Assembly (NCBI GenBank): GCA_030447865.1
Contig: JAUJOD010000001.1
Location: 1,207,607 to 1,271,606 of the forward strand
DNA from: Nocardioidaceae bacterium
GTDB lineage: Bacteria > Actinomycetota > Actinomycetes > Propionibacteriales > Nocardioidaceae
Length of the DNA: 64,000 bases
Direction of reading: 5' to 3'
Below the pieces are notes generated by a model. It was given only the letters and a program-made list of their open reading frames with translations. It did not search any database and was not told the origin of the DNA. The position numbers and the translations under genes are program-made. Positions 1-9,229 of the stretch are shown piece after piece. How positions within the stretch are numbered: position 1 is the stretch's first letter; each line of letters starts with the position of its first letter.

Positions 1-126
1 AGTTGTCAGACTCCAGTCGGTCTATAGGTCGAGCACGTTCTGACAACTCCGAAGCCCGTCGAGAGTTGTCAGACTCCAGTCGGTCTATAGGTCGAGCACG
101 TTCTGACAACTCCGAAGCGGCGCAGG
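1..126. repeat. Tandem pair of 48-bp nested palindromes (family 1)
   Basis: Two identical 48-bp copies lie at 1-48 and 64-111, in a unit of about 63 bp that also repeats the trailing CCGAAGC. Each copy has outer arms AGTTGTCAGA / TCTGACAACT and an inner imperfect stem around TCTATAGG. The array sits just downstream of the gluD stop codon at 130 and may continue left of the window. Related copies are at 23936, 23998, 40407, 49101 and 49192. Confidence 0.9.
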
Positions 127-129
127 TGC

Positions 130-1029
130 TTAGGCGCCGGTGTCAACCCCTGAGCCAACGGGGCGAGCGCCGAGGCCGCCGCCGGCTCCGGCACCAGCTG
201 TGGCGGTAGCGCTGGCCGGAGCTTCGGCGGTTGACTGCTGCCCTCGCTCGGCGAGCCGCCGTTCGAGATACGCCGCGAGTTTCGACAAGGCGTAGTTGAT
301 GACGATGAACACCAGCGCCACCGTGCCATAAACCAGCAGTGCTCCGTTGTCGACGAACTGAGCGACTTGCTTGGCGTAGCGCACCGCCTCGTCGTACAAG
401 ACCAAGTAGCCGAGCGAGGTGTCCTTCAGGACGATCACGCACTGGCTGATGATGGCCGGGAGCATGTAGCGGACCGCTTGGGGCATCAAGATGATGGTCA
501 TCACCGCGGATTTGCGCATGCCCAGTGCGTAGGCTGCCTCCGATTGGCCTCTGGGGACGGCGTTGATGCCGGCGCGGAAGACCTCGGCCAGGACCGACCC
601 GTTGTACAGGACGAGCGCGGCGACGACCGACATCAGCGTGCCGATCGTTTCCTTGAACCCGAACCAAATGCCGATGATGAGCAGGGCGACAGGTACCGCC
701 CGGAAAAACTCGATGACAGCAGTGCACGGCCAGCGGATAAACCGGTGATCGCTGAGTTTGCCGGCGGCGAAGACGGCTCCGAAGGCGATGGCCCCGAGAA
801 TGCCAAGGGCCGCCGCCTTCAGGGTTGCCACGAAGCCCTCGAGCAGGAACTGGATATTGGTGTTCTGGAAGGTGTCGTTGAATACCTCAGCGCTCAGCAC
901 CCCCTCGGAGCGCAGTCGCTGCACCGCCCACCAGGCGATCGCCACCAGCAGGGCGGCGAACAGGACTGTGAGGGTGAGGTGACGCCGTCGGGCGCGCGGC
1001 CCGGGTATGTCAAAGAGAACGGCGCTCAT
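130..1029 (-). CDS. gluD: Glutamate/polar amino acid ABC transporter permease (GluD-like)
   Basis: Integral membrane permease of the HisM/GlnP type, 299 aa, which forms the translocation channel with the GluC-like subunit. It has an N-terminal transmembrane segment near residues 20-38, several more membrane spans, and the EAA-type cytoplasmic loop (around AGINAVPRGQSEAAYALG) that contacts the ATPase. The last 35 or so residues are a low-complexity Ala/Gly tail. Its start codon overlaps the gluC stop by 4 nt, so it is the last gene of a gluABCD-ordered operon. Substrate is inferred from order and family; glutamine or aspartate are alternatives. Confidence 0.9.
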   Translation of the reverse strand: MSAVLFDIPGPRARRRHLTLTVLFAALLVAIAWWAVQRLRSEGVLSAEVFNDTFQNTNIQFLLEGFVATLKAAALGILGAIAFGAVFAAGKLSDHRFIRWPCTAVIEFFRAVPVALLIIGIWFGFKETIGTLMSVVAALVLYNGSVLAEVFRAGINAVPRGQSEAAYALGMRKSAVMTIILMPQAVRYMLPAIISQCVIVLKDTSLGYLVLYDEAVRYAKQVAQFVDNGALLVYGTVALVFIVINYALSKLAAYLERRLAERGQQSTAEAPASATATAGAGAGGGLGARPVGSGVDTGA

Positions 1030-1694
1030 CGCTGCAGAGCCCCCCGCCGCTCAGCCAGCGCACCAAGGGCAGCTATACCCCACACGATGATCATGTAACC
1101 AAGCGCGAAGCCGAAGAAGATCGGCCACCGAGCCGTGGCGTAGTTGTTGTTGAGCTTCTTCATGATGAAGGCAGCCTCGGTCACGCCGATAGCCAGCGCC
1201 ACACTGGTGTTCTTGGCCAGCGCGATGTAGGTGCTGGTCAGCGGCGGCACGACAGCACGGAACGCTTGGGGCAGGATCACCGCGCGCATCGACTGGGCGA
1301 ACGGCATGCCGATCGCCCGGGCCGCCTCGGCTTGACCCACCGGGATCGAGTTGATGCCTGACCGCAGGGCTTCACACACGAAGGCGGCTGTATAGAGCCC
1401 GAGCCCAGTAGTGGCGGCGATGAAGAAGAAGTTGAAGTAGTTGTTCACCTCGTAGGCGAAGCCGACGTCTGGGAGCCCGAAAGAGAAGATGAACAAGATC
1501 AGCAGCAACGGCGTGTTGCGAACCAGGTTGACGTACGCCGTGCCGGTCAGTCGCATGATCGCGACAGGCGACACTCGCATAGCTACCAAGACCGTCCCGA
1601 GGACCAACGCGATCAGGCCAGCAAACAACAGCAACCACAGCGTCTTGACGAAGCCGGCCAAGATCAGGTCGAAGTTGTCGATCAGCACCTGCAT
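1026..1694 (-). CDS. gluC: Glutamate/polar amino acid ABC transporter permease (GluC-like)
   Basis: 222-aa inner membrane permease, normal length for the family. It carries membrane spans from about residue 10 onward and the EAA loop around RSGINSIPVGQAEAARAIG, the docking site for the ATPase. It lies between gluB upstream and gluD downstream and overlaps gluD by 4 nt. The 106-nt gap separating it from gluB contains a short hairpin (CCCCG 1710-1714 / CGGGG 1722-1726), a place where mRNA for the binding protein could be differentially stabilised (inference). Confidence 0.9.
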   Translation of the reverse strand: MQVLIDNFDLILAGFVKTLWLLLFAGLIALVLGTVLVAMRVSPVAIMRLTGTAYVNLVRNTPLLLILFIFSFGLPDVGFAYEVNNYFNFFFIAATTGLGLYTAAFVCEALRSGINSIPVGQAEAARAIGMPFAQSMRAVILPQAFRAVVPPLTSTYIALAKNTSVALAIGVTEAAFIMKKLNNNYATARWPIFFGFALGYMIIVWGIAALGALAERRGALQR

Positions 1695-1800
1695 GTGCCG
1701 CCCTCACCTCCCCGTCCTGTTCGGGGATGGCGGCCGACGCGGGAGGTGCCGACCGCCATCACGGTGAACATGTGCCTTCGGCCAGGCCCGCTTAGGGCTG

Positions 1801-2694
1801 CTACTCGCAGGGGTCGAGCGCTGGCGGCTCCGGAGTCTCAACCCCGGCCTCGCCCAGCGTGGCCTCGAAAGCCGCCGCCCAAGTGCCGTCCTCGAAGGAC
1901 TGCTCAAGCGTGTCGTTGATGAACTGGCACATCTCGGTGTCGTCCTTCTGGTAACCGATGCCGTAGCGCTCTTCGCTGAACGGCTCGGTGACCACCTCGA
2001 GCTCGTCAGGGTTCTCTGCTGCATACCCGAGCAGAATGGCGCCGTCGGTCGTGACCGCATCGACTGTGCCGTTCTCCAGCTGGTCAACACACTCGGAGTA
2101 GGTGGGCAGCGGCACCGGGGCGGCGCCGTACTCGACTTCAGCGGTCTCCAGCGACGTCGAGCCCTCGACGGAGCAGACCTTGATGCCCTTCATGTCCTCA
2201 GGACTCGTGATCGTGTCCTTGTCCTCCTCCCGGACCAGCAGCTGCTGGCCGGTGACGTAGTACGGGCCGGCTTGGCCCACTACCTTGCGGCGGTCTTCGG
2301 TGATCGAGTACGACGCCGCTACGATGTCGACCTCACCTTCTTGCAGGAACGGCTCCCGGTTGTCGGAGATCGTCTCCTTCCACGTGATGCCGCCGTCATC
2401 GATGCCGAGGGCGCCGGCGATGATGCGGCCGATCTCGATGTCGAAGCCCTCGGGGATGTCCTCACCCGGCACCTCGAAGCCGATGCCGGGCTGGTCCTTC
2501 TTCACACCGATCGTGATCTCGCCCGCCTCGGCCAGCTTGGCCATCGTGCTGCCTTCAGGGAACTCGGGATTCTCGGCAACCTCGACCTCGATGTGGCTGT
2601 CGCCGCCTCCCGTGCCAGCGTCGTCGCCGCAGGCGGCGAGCGACAGTGCCAGCACCGCCCCCGTAGCGAGGGCTCTTGTCTTCAGCAATCTCAT
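1801..2694 (-). CDS. gluB: Glutamate-binding lipoprotein of ABC transporter (GluB-like)
   Basis: Extracellular solute-binding protein family 3, 297 aa, anchored outside the membrane as a lipoprotein. The N-terminus has a basic start, a hydrophobic stretch and the lipobox LAAC at about residues 19-22. The mature part has the SBP_bac_3 pattern: a type-3 binding fold with ITIGVKKDQPGIGFE near the start and the SITEDRRKVV segment in the middle. It delivers substrate to GluC/GluD, with GluA supplying energy. The position between the ATPase and the permeases matches gluABCD of corynebacteria. Confidence 0.92.
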   Translation of the reverse strand: MRLLKTRALATGAVLALSLAACGDDAGTGGGDSHIEVEVAENPEFPEGSTMAKLAEAGEITIGVKKDQPGIGFEVPGEDIPEGFDIEIGRIIAGALGIDDGGITWKETISDNREPFLQEGEVDIVAASYSITEDRRKVVGQAGPYYVTGQQLLVREEDKDTITSPEDMKGIKVCSVEGSTSLETAEVEYGAAPVPLPTYSECVDQLENGTVDAVTTDGAILLGYAAENPDELEVVTEPFSEERYGIGYQKDDTEMCQFINDTLEQSFEDGTWAAAFEATLGEAGVETPEPPALDPCE

Positions 2695-2766
2695 GCGTTG
2701 GTTCCTCTTCCTCTGCGGGCCCGAGGAAGTCGGGCGCCTGGGTGGTGTGTTGGTCTTGCGGCGTCG

Positions 2767-3543
2767 CTAGTGCGTCAAGATCTTGCCAAGGAAGTCCTTG
2801 GCGCGATCGGTCTTTGGGCTGGTGAAGAACTCCTGCGGTTGTGCTTCCTCGAGGATCTTGCCTTCGTCCATGAACATGACCCGATTGGCCGCCGTACGGG
2901 CAAATCCCATCTCGTGGGTGACGACGACCATCGTCATGCCCTCTTGGGCCAGCTCGACCATCACGTCGAGCACTTCCTTGATCATCTCCGGGTCGAGCGC
3001 CGATGTGGGCTCGTCGAACAGCATGACCTTGGGTTGCATGGCGAGCGCCCGGGCGATTGCCACCCGCTGTTGTTGGCCGCCGGAGAGTTGCGCGGGGTAC
3101 TTGTTGGCCTGTTCCGCGACGCCCACCCGCTCAAGCAGGGCGAGCGCCTGCTTCTTCGCCTCACCGGCGTTACGTCGGCGTACCTTCACCGGTCCGAGCA
3201 TGACGTTGTCGAGCACTGTCTTGTGAGCGAACAGGTTGAACGACTGGAATACCATGCCCACGTCAGCCCGCAGCTTCGCCAGTCCCTTGCCTTCAGCCGG
3301 CAGGGGTACGCCGTCGAGGCGGATCTCGCCTTCGTTGATCGGCTCCAGCCGGTTGATCGCGCGGCACAGCGTGGACTTGCCCGACCCCGAGGGCCCGATC
3401 ACCACGACGACTTCTCCGCGGCCGATGGTGACGTTGATGTCCTTCAGCACGTGCAGGTCGCCGAACCACTTGTTGACACCGGTCAGTACGACGAGCGCGT
3501 CGGTGTCGGTCGCCGGGGTCGCAGCTGTCGCCGCTTCGGTCAT
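2767..3543 (-). CDS. gluA: Glutamate ABC transporter ATP-binding protein (GluA-like)
   Basis: 258-aa cytoplasmic ATPase of the GlnQ class that powers amino acid import. Visible motifs are Walker [10 protein letters not shown], the ABC signature LSGGQQQR, Walker [15 protein letters not shown] and the H-loop VVTHEMGFA. It is first in the four-gene importer operon. A TAGGTT box (complement of 3549-3554) lies 5 nt before the ATG, so the transcript is probably leaderless. The product is intact and of normal length. Confidence 0.95.
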   Translation of the reverse strand: MTEAATAATPATDTDALVVLTGVNKWFGDLHVLKDINVTIGRGEVVVVIGPSGSGKSTLCRAINRLEPINEGEIRLDGVPLPAEGKGLAKLRADVGMVFQSFNLFAHKTVLDNVMLGPVKVRRRNAGEAKKQALALLERVGVAEQANKYPAQLSGGQQQRVAIARALAMQPKVMLFDEPTSALDPEMIKEVLDVMVELAQEGMTMVVVTHEMGFARTAANRVMFMDEGKILEEAQPQEFFTSPKTDRAKDFLGKILTH

Positions 3544-3705
3544 GCCCCAACCTAACCAGTGGAGTGCTGCCGCGCCAGCACCACGCCGTTCGCCCTGGCG
3601 ACATCATCTGGACTTGTCAGTCGCCATTGGACCTAGAGCGGCACTACGTTCTGACACGTCGTGGCAACTGGCGCGCCTGTCGGTGGGCGCTCGTAAGGTG
3701 ACGGG

Positions 3706-4557
3706 GTGAGATTCGGCTTCGTCGTTCCGTACGCCGACGCGCGCGATTTCGCAGACCTCGCTGAGCTGGGCGAGCGCCACGGCTGGGATGGCATCTTCAC
3801 CTGGGAAGCCCTCTGGGGAGTGGACGCCTGGGTGTCGCTCGCGGCAGCGGCGATGGTCACCGACAAGATCAAGCTCGGCACCCTTCTCACGCCCGTGTCG
3901 CGGGTGCGCCCTTGGGACCTGGCGACACGGGTTGGCACGGTTGACCGGCTGAGCGGCGGCCGCACGATCCTGTCTGCAGGTCTGGGCGCCCTCCATGAGG
4001 GCTGGACGGCGTTCGAGCCCGACGAGGGTAGGCGCGTTCGCGCCGAGAAGCTCGACGAGTGCCTCGCCATCTACGACGGGCTGATGCGAGGGCAGCCCTT
4101 CTCGTTCACCGGCACGCACTACTCCGCTGCTCCGACCGACTTCATGCTGCCCGATCCGCCGGTGCAGCAGCCGCGGCCGCCGGTCTGGGTGGTGGGAGCT
4201 GCGGTGGCCGGCCGGGAGTCACAGCCATCGCTGGCCCGGGCGGCGAAGTGGGACGGTCTGCTGCCGCAGGTGATCGACGGGGAGCACCGCGGCAAGGTCC
4301 GCAGCCCTGAGGAGATGGCCGCCGTGGTCGAGCCGGTGCGAGCGCTGCGGGCGGCGGCGGGCTTGCCGATGGAGGGGTACGACGTCGTACTCGAGGCCGA
4401 CAGCACCGGCGAGTGGGAGGCGACCGATCCCGCCGATTCGGCAGCGTGGGCAGACGCGGGCGTCACCTGGTGGGTGGAGAGCTGGTGGGGCATCGAACGC
4501 GGCGAGAAGGGTCTCGCCGAGCTACGCCGGCGCATTGCGGCCGGTCCCCCCACTTAG
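3706..4557 (+). CDS. LLM-class flavin-dependent oxidoreductase
   Basis: 283-aa member of the bacterial luciferase-like monooxygenase superfamily, a TIM-barrel enzyme using FMN or F420. The start (RFGFVVPYADARDFADLAEL) and the segment GTLLTPVSRVRPWDLATRVGTVDRLSGGR are typical. The substrate cannot be deduced. The GTG start is supported by TAAGGT at 3694-3699, six nucleotides upstream, a leaderless-type promoter. It diverges from the glu operon and stands alone. Confidence 0.85.
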   Translation: MRFGFVVPYADARDFADLAELGERHGWDGIFTWEALWGVDAWVSLAAAAMVTDKIKLGTLLTPVSRVRPWDLATRVGTVDRLSGGRTILSAGLGALHEGWTAFEPDEGRRVRAEKLDECLAIYDGLMRGQPFSFTGTHYSAAPTDFMLPDPPVQQPRPPVWVVGAAVAGRESQPSLARAAKWDGLLPQVIDGEHRGKVRSPEEMAAVVEPVRALRAAAGLPMEGYDVVLEADSTGEWEATDPADSAAWADAGVTWWVESWWGIERGEKGLAELRRRIAAGPPT

Positions 4558-4740
4558 CCCGGTGGCCGGCACGTTGGTGATCCGGGTGGACGGGCCGGGC
4601 CGCCGTGGCTCTTGCGGCTTCGCTTCGCTCTTTGACGCCGCTTCGAGTCCCCGGCGGCCCCGCCCAGCCACGGCTCGGCGCTTCCGAGACCCGGCGGCCC
4701 TGCCCGGCCCGGGCCCGGCGCTGCGACTCCTTGCCGGGAA

Positions 4741-4757
4741 CGACAAGTAGCTTGTCG
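4741..4757. repeat. CGACAAG/CTTGTCG inverted repeat
   Basis: Short perfect inverted repeat CGACAAG-TAG-CTTGTCG followed by AGT, between two convergent genes. It shares its core and downstream GAGT with the three tandem repeats at 17482-17640. The rest of this gap (4558-4740) is GC-rich and repetitive (GGCGGCCC blocks), with no gene seen. Confidence 0.6.
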
Positions 4758-4791
4758 AGTTGGTCACCTGAGGCCATCCGCCCCCAACGGG

Positions 4792-4829
4792 TGTAAAGAA
4801 AGCGCAAGATGGTGGGACCTTGTTTACCT
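4792..4829 (-). repeat. Family 3 inverted repeat (AGGTAAACAAGG type)
   Basis: Read on the minus strand this begins AGGTAAACAAGGT and ends GCTTTCTTTACA, so the ends are partly complementary. The same AGGTAAAnAAGG start is found at 27487 and 29204 on the plus strand. It lies beside the stop of the beta-lactamase-fold gene and may act as a terminator between convergent genes. Confidence 0.55.
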
Positions 4830-4838
4830 GTCAGGCGG

Positions 4839-6191
4839 TCAGCTGCTCTCGAGCCACTCGCCGAAGGCGAACGGCTCCCGCGTGACGAGGTAGGTCGCCC
4901 AGTTCATCTTGGTCACGGTGCCGTCGGCGTCGCGGGTGATGCGCAGGAGTTCACCCTGCTCGCGCCCCGACTCCGTGCGGTACACGTCGTCCCCGATCAT
5001 CGCGAAGACCGAAGGCGGCTTGTGCGCCGGGGCCGCCTCAGCACGGGCCTCGAGCTTCCCCTGTCGCACGCTGAACGTGTAGGCCTGGCCTTCCGAGAAC
5101 CAGCGCCCCAACACGCCGGTCAGCTCGGCGGGCACGTCGGTGCCCGGACGCCACGGCTCCGGCTCCGCCGGCTCGTGCTCGAGCACGTAGCCGGCGAGCT
5201 CCACCGCCAACGGGGCCGGGTCAGGCGCTGACGTGGCGTTCATCAGGCAGATGCCACCGGTGGCGGAGTCGCGGTGCACGAACAGCCCGGTGATGTGACC
5301 GGGCATGCCGCCGGTGTGGCCGACGTACACCTGGTCATCGGCTCGCAACAGCATGAGGCCGAGGCCCCAGGCGAGCTCCCAGCGGTCGAGGTCCGCCACG
5401 ATCTGCGGCTGGCACATCTCCTCGACCGTGTCGGCGCTCAACACCTCGTCGACGGGCTTGGCCAAGAACCCCGCCCAGGTAGCCAGGTCGCGCGCGGTGC
5501 TCGCCAGCCCGCCGGCCCCCGCCATGGCGCCGATGTCGAGAACCGGCTCGACCACGGGTACGTCGCTGTAGGGCGGGACGAAGTAGCCGGTCGCAGCGCG
5601 CCCGGTCAGGCCAAGCGTCGTACGCGACATCTCGAGCGGGTCGAGGATGCGGGCTTGCAGGCTCTCGACCCAATCCCGGCCGTCGAGTCGGGTGACGAGC
5701 TCGCCGAGCATGGAGTAGCACAAGTTGGAGTAGTGCCACCGGTGATGAGGCCGAAGGATCCGCTCCGCCTCGCTCCAGCCCTTCACCAGCGCCGAGCGAT
5801 CGGGGAAGGACAAGGTGTCCCACACGTCGCCAGTAGGTTCTCGCTGCATACCGGTCGCATGGCTGAGCATCTGACGGATCGTGACGCCGCTGTGCTCGGT
5901 TTCCGGGATGTGCACGTCGAGGGTGTCGTCGAGGCTCAGCTTGCCCTCGTCTCGCAGCGCCATGACCAGCACCGCTGTGAACGTCTTGCTGATCGAGGCG
6001 ATGAGGTGCTGCGTGTCGTCGTCGGGGGGAGTGTCGGGGTCGTCAAGGTCGGCGGCACCTACGCCGTCGCTCCACAGCAGCTTGCCGTGGCGAACAACGG
6101 CACCGAAGACGCCGGGGACGCGGTGCTTCGACTGGCGGTCAAGGAGGGTACGGCGCAGGGCGCGCTGCGACGATTCGCGAAGGGCGGGCAT
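4839..6191 (-). CDS. Serine hydrolase, beta-lactamase/class C (DUF-like esterase) family
   Basis: 450-aa penicillin-recognising serine hydrolase related to class C beta-lactamases, EstB esterases and D-aminopeptidases. Catalytic motifs are visible: SxxK as SISK near residue 70, YxN as YSN in RWHYSNLCYSML, and HTG in GHTGGMPG. A C-terminal lipocalin-like region follows. There is no clear signal peptide, so it is probably cytoplasmic. The ATG at 6191 is chosen because upstream codons run into the preceding gene and look non-coding. Substrate unknown. Confidence 0.85.
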   Translation of the reverse strand: MPALRESSQRALRRTLLDRQSKHRVPGVFGAVVRHGKLLWSDGVGAADLDDPDTPPDDDTQHLIASISKTFTAVLVMALRDEGKLSLDDTLDVHIPETEHSGVTIRQMLSHATGMQREPTGDVWDTLSFPDRSALVKGWSEAERILRPHHRWHYSNLCYSMLGELVTRLDGRDWVESLQARILDPLEMSRTTLGLTGRAATGYFVPPYSDVPVVEPVLDIGAMAGAGGLASTARDLATWAGFLAKPVDEVLSADTVEEMCQPQIVADLDRWELAWGLGLMLLRADDQVYVGHTGGMPGHITGLFVHRDSATGGICLMNATSAPDPAPLAVELAGYVLEHEPAEPEPWRPGTDVPAELTGVLGRWFSEGQAYTFSVRQGKLEARAEAAPAHKPPSVFAMIGDDVYRTESGREQGELLRITRDADGTVTKMNWATYLVTREPFAFGEWLESS

Positions 6192-6262
6192 GCCTCGACT
6201 GTAGACCCGCCGCTCCAACCGGCTGTAGACCCGCGGCCGCCGTCGACAGGTGACCCGGGCCG

Positions 6263-7696
6263 TCAGACGTTGAGATCCTCGGGGTGGCGGAAGCCGGTCT
6301 TCTTGGCCCGAGCTCCACGGTTGATGAACCACGTCAGCAGCCACAACACGATGCCCACCGCAAGCAGCCAGGCGGCGATCTCGTATTGCTGCTGCTGCTC
6401 CTCATCCCGCGCCCATGGGCCGGTCATGAAGGCGCACAGCAGGGCACCGAGCACCGGGAGGAATGTCGGCGCGGTGAAGTGGCCGTGGTCGACGCGGTCA
6501 CGGCGCAACACCAGCACCGTGATGTTCACGACCGTGAAGACGGTGAGCAGCAGCAGCGAGGTGGTGCCGCCAAGGAGGCTGATGGCGTCGGAGTCCAGCC
6601 GCAGCACGACGTACGAGATCAGGCCGACAGCGATGAGCGTGGTGAACGCGATCGAGACGTACGGCGTCCGGCGTTCGGGGTGCACTCGGCCGAGGGTCCG
6701 CGGCAGCACGTCCTGCTTGGCCATGCCGTACAGCAGCCGGCTGGCCATCAGCATGTTGATCAGTGCGGAGTTCGCGACCGCGAACATGGCGATGAAGGGG
6801 AAGATGTCGCCCATCGGCAGCCCCGGTGCCCCCACCTCCACCACCTGAACGAGCGCTTCCGCGCGATCGTCGTCGGTGAGGTTCCCGACCGGAACCAAGG
6901 CGACGGCGGTGATCGACACGAGCACGTAGATCAGCCCCGTGATGCCAAGACCGGTGAACATGATCTTGGGGAAGATCCGAGACGGGTCCCTGGTTTCCTC
7001 GGCCATGTTGACCGAGTCCTCGAAGCCGACCATCGCAAAGAACGCCAAGGTGGTGGCGGCGGTGACCGCGAAGAACGCGCTCTTCCCCGTCTCGGACTCG
7101 AAGATCACCACCTCGGTGAAGTCCGCCCGTCCCTGCAGCAGGGCGTACAGGCCGATGAAGATGATCATCAACAGCCCCGAGAGCTCCACCAGAGTCAGTA
7201 CGACGTTTGCCCGGACGCTCTCGCTGACCCCGCGGTAGTTGATCAATCCGACGAGTGCCATGAAGCTCAGTGCGATCAGCAGTGTCGTCCCGCTGTTGGT
7301 GTCCAGGCCGAGGTCGAAGCCGTCGTTGAGGAAGCTCGCGAAAGCGGCGGAGGCGGTCGACGCTGAGGTGATGCCGGAGCTCATGACCGCGAACGTGACG
7401 AGGAACGTGAGGAAGTGCAGGCCGAATGCCTTGTGTGTGTAGAGGGCCGCGCCGGCGGCTTGCGGGTACTTCGTCACCAGCTCGAGGTACGAACAGGCGG
7501 TGATCGTCGCCACGATGAAGGCGGCGAGGAACGGCGCCCACGCGGCGCCGCCGACCTTGCCGGCAACGTCACCGGTCAGCGCGTAGACCCCGGTGCCGAG
7601 GATGTCTCCGACGATGAACAGCAGCAAGAGCTTGGGGCCCATCGCCCGCTTGAGCTCCGGCTCGCGGTGATCCCGTTGCAGTGTCGTGTCGCTCAT
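6263..7696 (-). CDS. APC-superfamily amino acid permease
   Basis: 477-aa secondary transporter with about 12-14 predicted membrane helices. The N-terminal region (LLLLFIVGDILGTGVYALTG) has the glycine-rich first helix characteristic of APC amino acid/polyamine permeases, and the AMVGFEDSVNMAEETRDP segment is the family's conserved loop after helix 6. Substrate cannot be assigned. It is transcribed in the same direction as the hydrolase at 4839, which starts 71 nt downstream, so co-transcription is possible. Confidence 0.9.
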   Translation of the reverse strand: MSDTTLQRDHREPELKRAMGPKLLLLFIVGDILGTGVYALTGDVAGKVGGAAWAPFLAAFIVATITACSYLELVTKYPQAAGAALYTHKAFGLHFLTFLVTFAVMSSGITSASTASAAFASFLNDGFDLGLDTNSGTTLLIALSFMALVGLINYRGVSESVRANVVLTLVELSGLLMIIFIGLYALLQGRADFTEVVIFESETGKSAFFAVTAATTLAFFAMVGFEDSVNMAEETRDPSRIFPKIMFTGLGITGLIYVLVSITAVALVPVGNLTDDDRAEALVQVVEVGAPGLPMGDIFPFIAMFAVANSALINMLMASRLLYGMAKQDVLPRTLGRVHPERRTPYVSIAFTTLIAVGLISYVVLRLDSDAISLLGGTTSLLLLTVFTVVNITVLVLRRDRVDHGHFTAPTFLPVLGALLCAFMTGPWARDEEQQQQYEIAAWLLAVGIVLWLLTWFINRGARAKKTGFRHPEDLNV

Positions 7697-7866
7697 CTGT
7701 CCGCCTAGACCTCGATGCGGGTTCGGTTGCTACCTACCTTGGTGCAGGCGGGCAACCGGCGCAACGACTCGCGCGCCGCTGTTGGAACCTGTGCTACTAC
7801 TGCTGGTTGTGAGGCTTCGGCGTATTGGGTGATGCTTCGGCGTTGTGAGGGTATGCCGTCGTGGGT

Positions 7867-8282
7867 TCAAGGCATGCAGAGTCGTTCGACCGCTTGGCCG
7901 GTCACCTCAGAGATCAGGTCGAAGTCCTTGTCGAAGTGCAGCACCGTCAATCCGGCCAGCTCAGCCGTGGCGGCGACAAGCAGATCCGGGACCGCTGGTG
8001 CTCGGTGGCGCCCGCGGCGCGCCAGGGCTCCTTGGACTTCGACGGCTCGTGCTTCGATGAGAGGCGTCGCGTTCTCGACCGGCATGAGGGACAGCGGCGG
8101 CGTGGTCACGACTGCGGTCCAGTCCCCGGCGGATCTGCCGAGAAGCCGACTTCAAGCACGGTGGGCGTCGTCACGTAAACCAGTCCGCGTTCTATCCGCT
8201 CGGCCCATTCGGCAGCATCCGAGAACCTGCCCAGCCGCGCGTACGCGGACTTGTCGATGAGCCAACGCTCGACCCGCGTCAT
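7867..8282 (-). pseudogene. vapC: VapC-type PIN toxin, frameshifted
   Basis: PIN-domain ribonuclease toxin. The N-terminal part ([11 protein letters not shown], then [12 protein letters not shown]) is in one frame and the C-terminal part ([12 protein letters not shown], then [15 protein letters not shown] and HFDKDFDLI) is in another. Adding one base between 8136 and 8137 restores a continuous product of about 138 aa ([14 protein letters not shown]). The locus length (416 nt) is one short of a multiple of three, as expected. The ATG overlaps the vapB stop (ATGA). Either a real inactivating deletion or a sequencing error. Confidence 0.85.
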
Positions 8283-8500
8283 GACCACGCGTGGCGCATG
8301 ACCTCGTCATCGAGGAGATCTTGGCTGAGTGTGCCCGCTCGCTCCAGATCCGCGACGGTCACGCGTCCTTTCTCCCAGGCGGCATCCTGGCTGATACGCC
8401 GCCTGAGATACTCGCCACGGGAGAGCCCGAGACGAGCGGCACGTTCATCGATCCGAGCAAGATCTTCCTCTGGCACGTTCCGGATCAAGACGTCGGTCAC
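8279..8500 (-). CDS. vapB: VapB-type ribbon-helix-helix antitoxin
   Basis: 73-aa Arc/MetJ-like antitoxin ([20 protein letters not shown], then [13 protein letters not shown]) that would bind and neutralise VapC and repress its own promoter. It ends with the acidic/hydrophobic tail usual for toxin binding. The GTG at 8500 is preferred because AAGGGG lies nine nucleotides upstream; a GTG at 8509 is possible. It is intact although its partner toxin is frameshifted, a stable loss order since antitoxin without toxin is harmless. Confidence 0.85.
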   Translation of the reverse strand: MTDVLIRNVPEEDLARIDERAARLGLSRGEYLRRRISQDAAWEKGRVTVADLERAGTLSQDLLDDEVMRHAWS

Positions 8501-8512
8501 TGAAATCACCCC

Positions 8513-8531
8513 TTAGATATCTAACGATATC
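8513..8531. promoter_or_regulatory. Candidate VapB operator
   Basis: Perfect 12-bp palindrome TTAGATATCTAA (8513-8524), followed at once by CGATATC (8525-8531), which repeats the GATATC half. It sits directly before vapB and touches its ribosome-binding site. Ribbon-helix-helix antitoxins usually bind paired palindromes of this kind; binding here is inferred. Confidence 0.5.
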
Positions 8532-8539
8532 AGGCGCGC

Positions 8540-9184
8540 CTAAACGGATTGCGGGAACGATACGCCCGTGGCGTGTAGGGGGCAGTAGCCGTAGGGGTTC
8601 TTCGCGAGGTACTGCTGGTGGTATTCCTCGGCGAAGAAGTACTCGTCGAGCGGCTGGATCGAGGTGGTGATCTCGCCGTAGCCGGCCTTGGTCAGCTGCG
8701 CCTGGTACGCCGCGCGCGACCGCTCGGCCTCCTCCCGCTGCTCAGCGCTCGTCGTAAGGATGACCGACCGGTACTGTGTGCCGCGGTCGTTGCCCTGCCG
8801 CATGCCCTGGGTGGGGTCGTGGTGTTCCCAGAAGACCTTCAGCAGGTCGGCGTAGGACACCTTGGCCGGGTCGAAGACGACCCGCACCACCTCGGCGTGG
8901 CCGGTGCGCCCGCCGCATACTTCCTCGTACGTCGGGTGGCGGGTGACCCCGCCCGCGTAACCGACCGACGTCGACCAGACACCCGGGATCTGCCAGAACG
9001 TCTTCTCCTCACCCCAGAAGCACCCCAGGCCGAACACCGCCACGCCGAACCCGTCGGGCACCGGCCCCTCCAGCGGCGTACCGAGCACTTCGTGGCGCGC
9101 GGGCACTGAGAACGGGCGGCTGTCACGTCCGGGCAGCGCCTTGTCGGCCGTCGGCAACTCGGACTTGGTGCGGCTGAAGATCAC
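8540..9184 (-). CDS. msrA: Peptide-methionine (S)-S-oxide reductase MsrA
   Basis: 214-aa cytosolic repair enzyme that reduces methionine-S-sulfoxide in proteins. The active-site motif [13 protein letters not shown] contains catalytic Cys near residue 55, and the conserved segments [19 protein letters not shown] and [15 protein letters not shown] follow. Length matches the longer MsrA subgroup with an N-terminal extension. The GTG start has GAGAGGAAG upstream. It is a single gene. Confidence 0.95.
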   Translation of the reverse strand: MIFSRTKSELPTADKALPGRDSRPFSVPARHEVLGTPLEGPVPDGFGVAVFGLGCFWGEEKTFWQIPGVWSTSVGYAGGVTRHPTYEEVCGGRTGHAEVVRVVFDPAKVSYADLLKVFWEHHDPTQGMRQGNDRGTQYRSVILTTSAEQREEAERSRAAYQAQLTKAGYGEITTSIQPLDEYFFAEEYHQQYLAKNPYGYCPLHATGVSFPQSV

Positions 9185-9229
9185 GGGGGCTTCCTCTCGT
9201 TATGCGTCACCTGAAGTCTCGCAGGCCGC

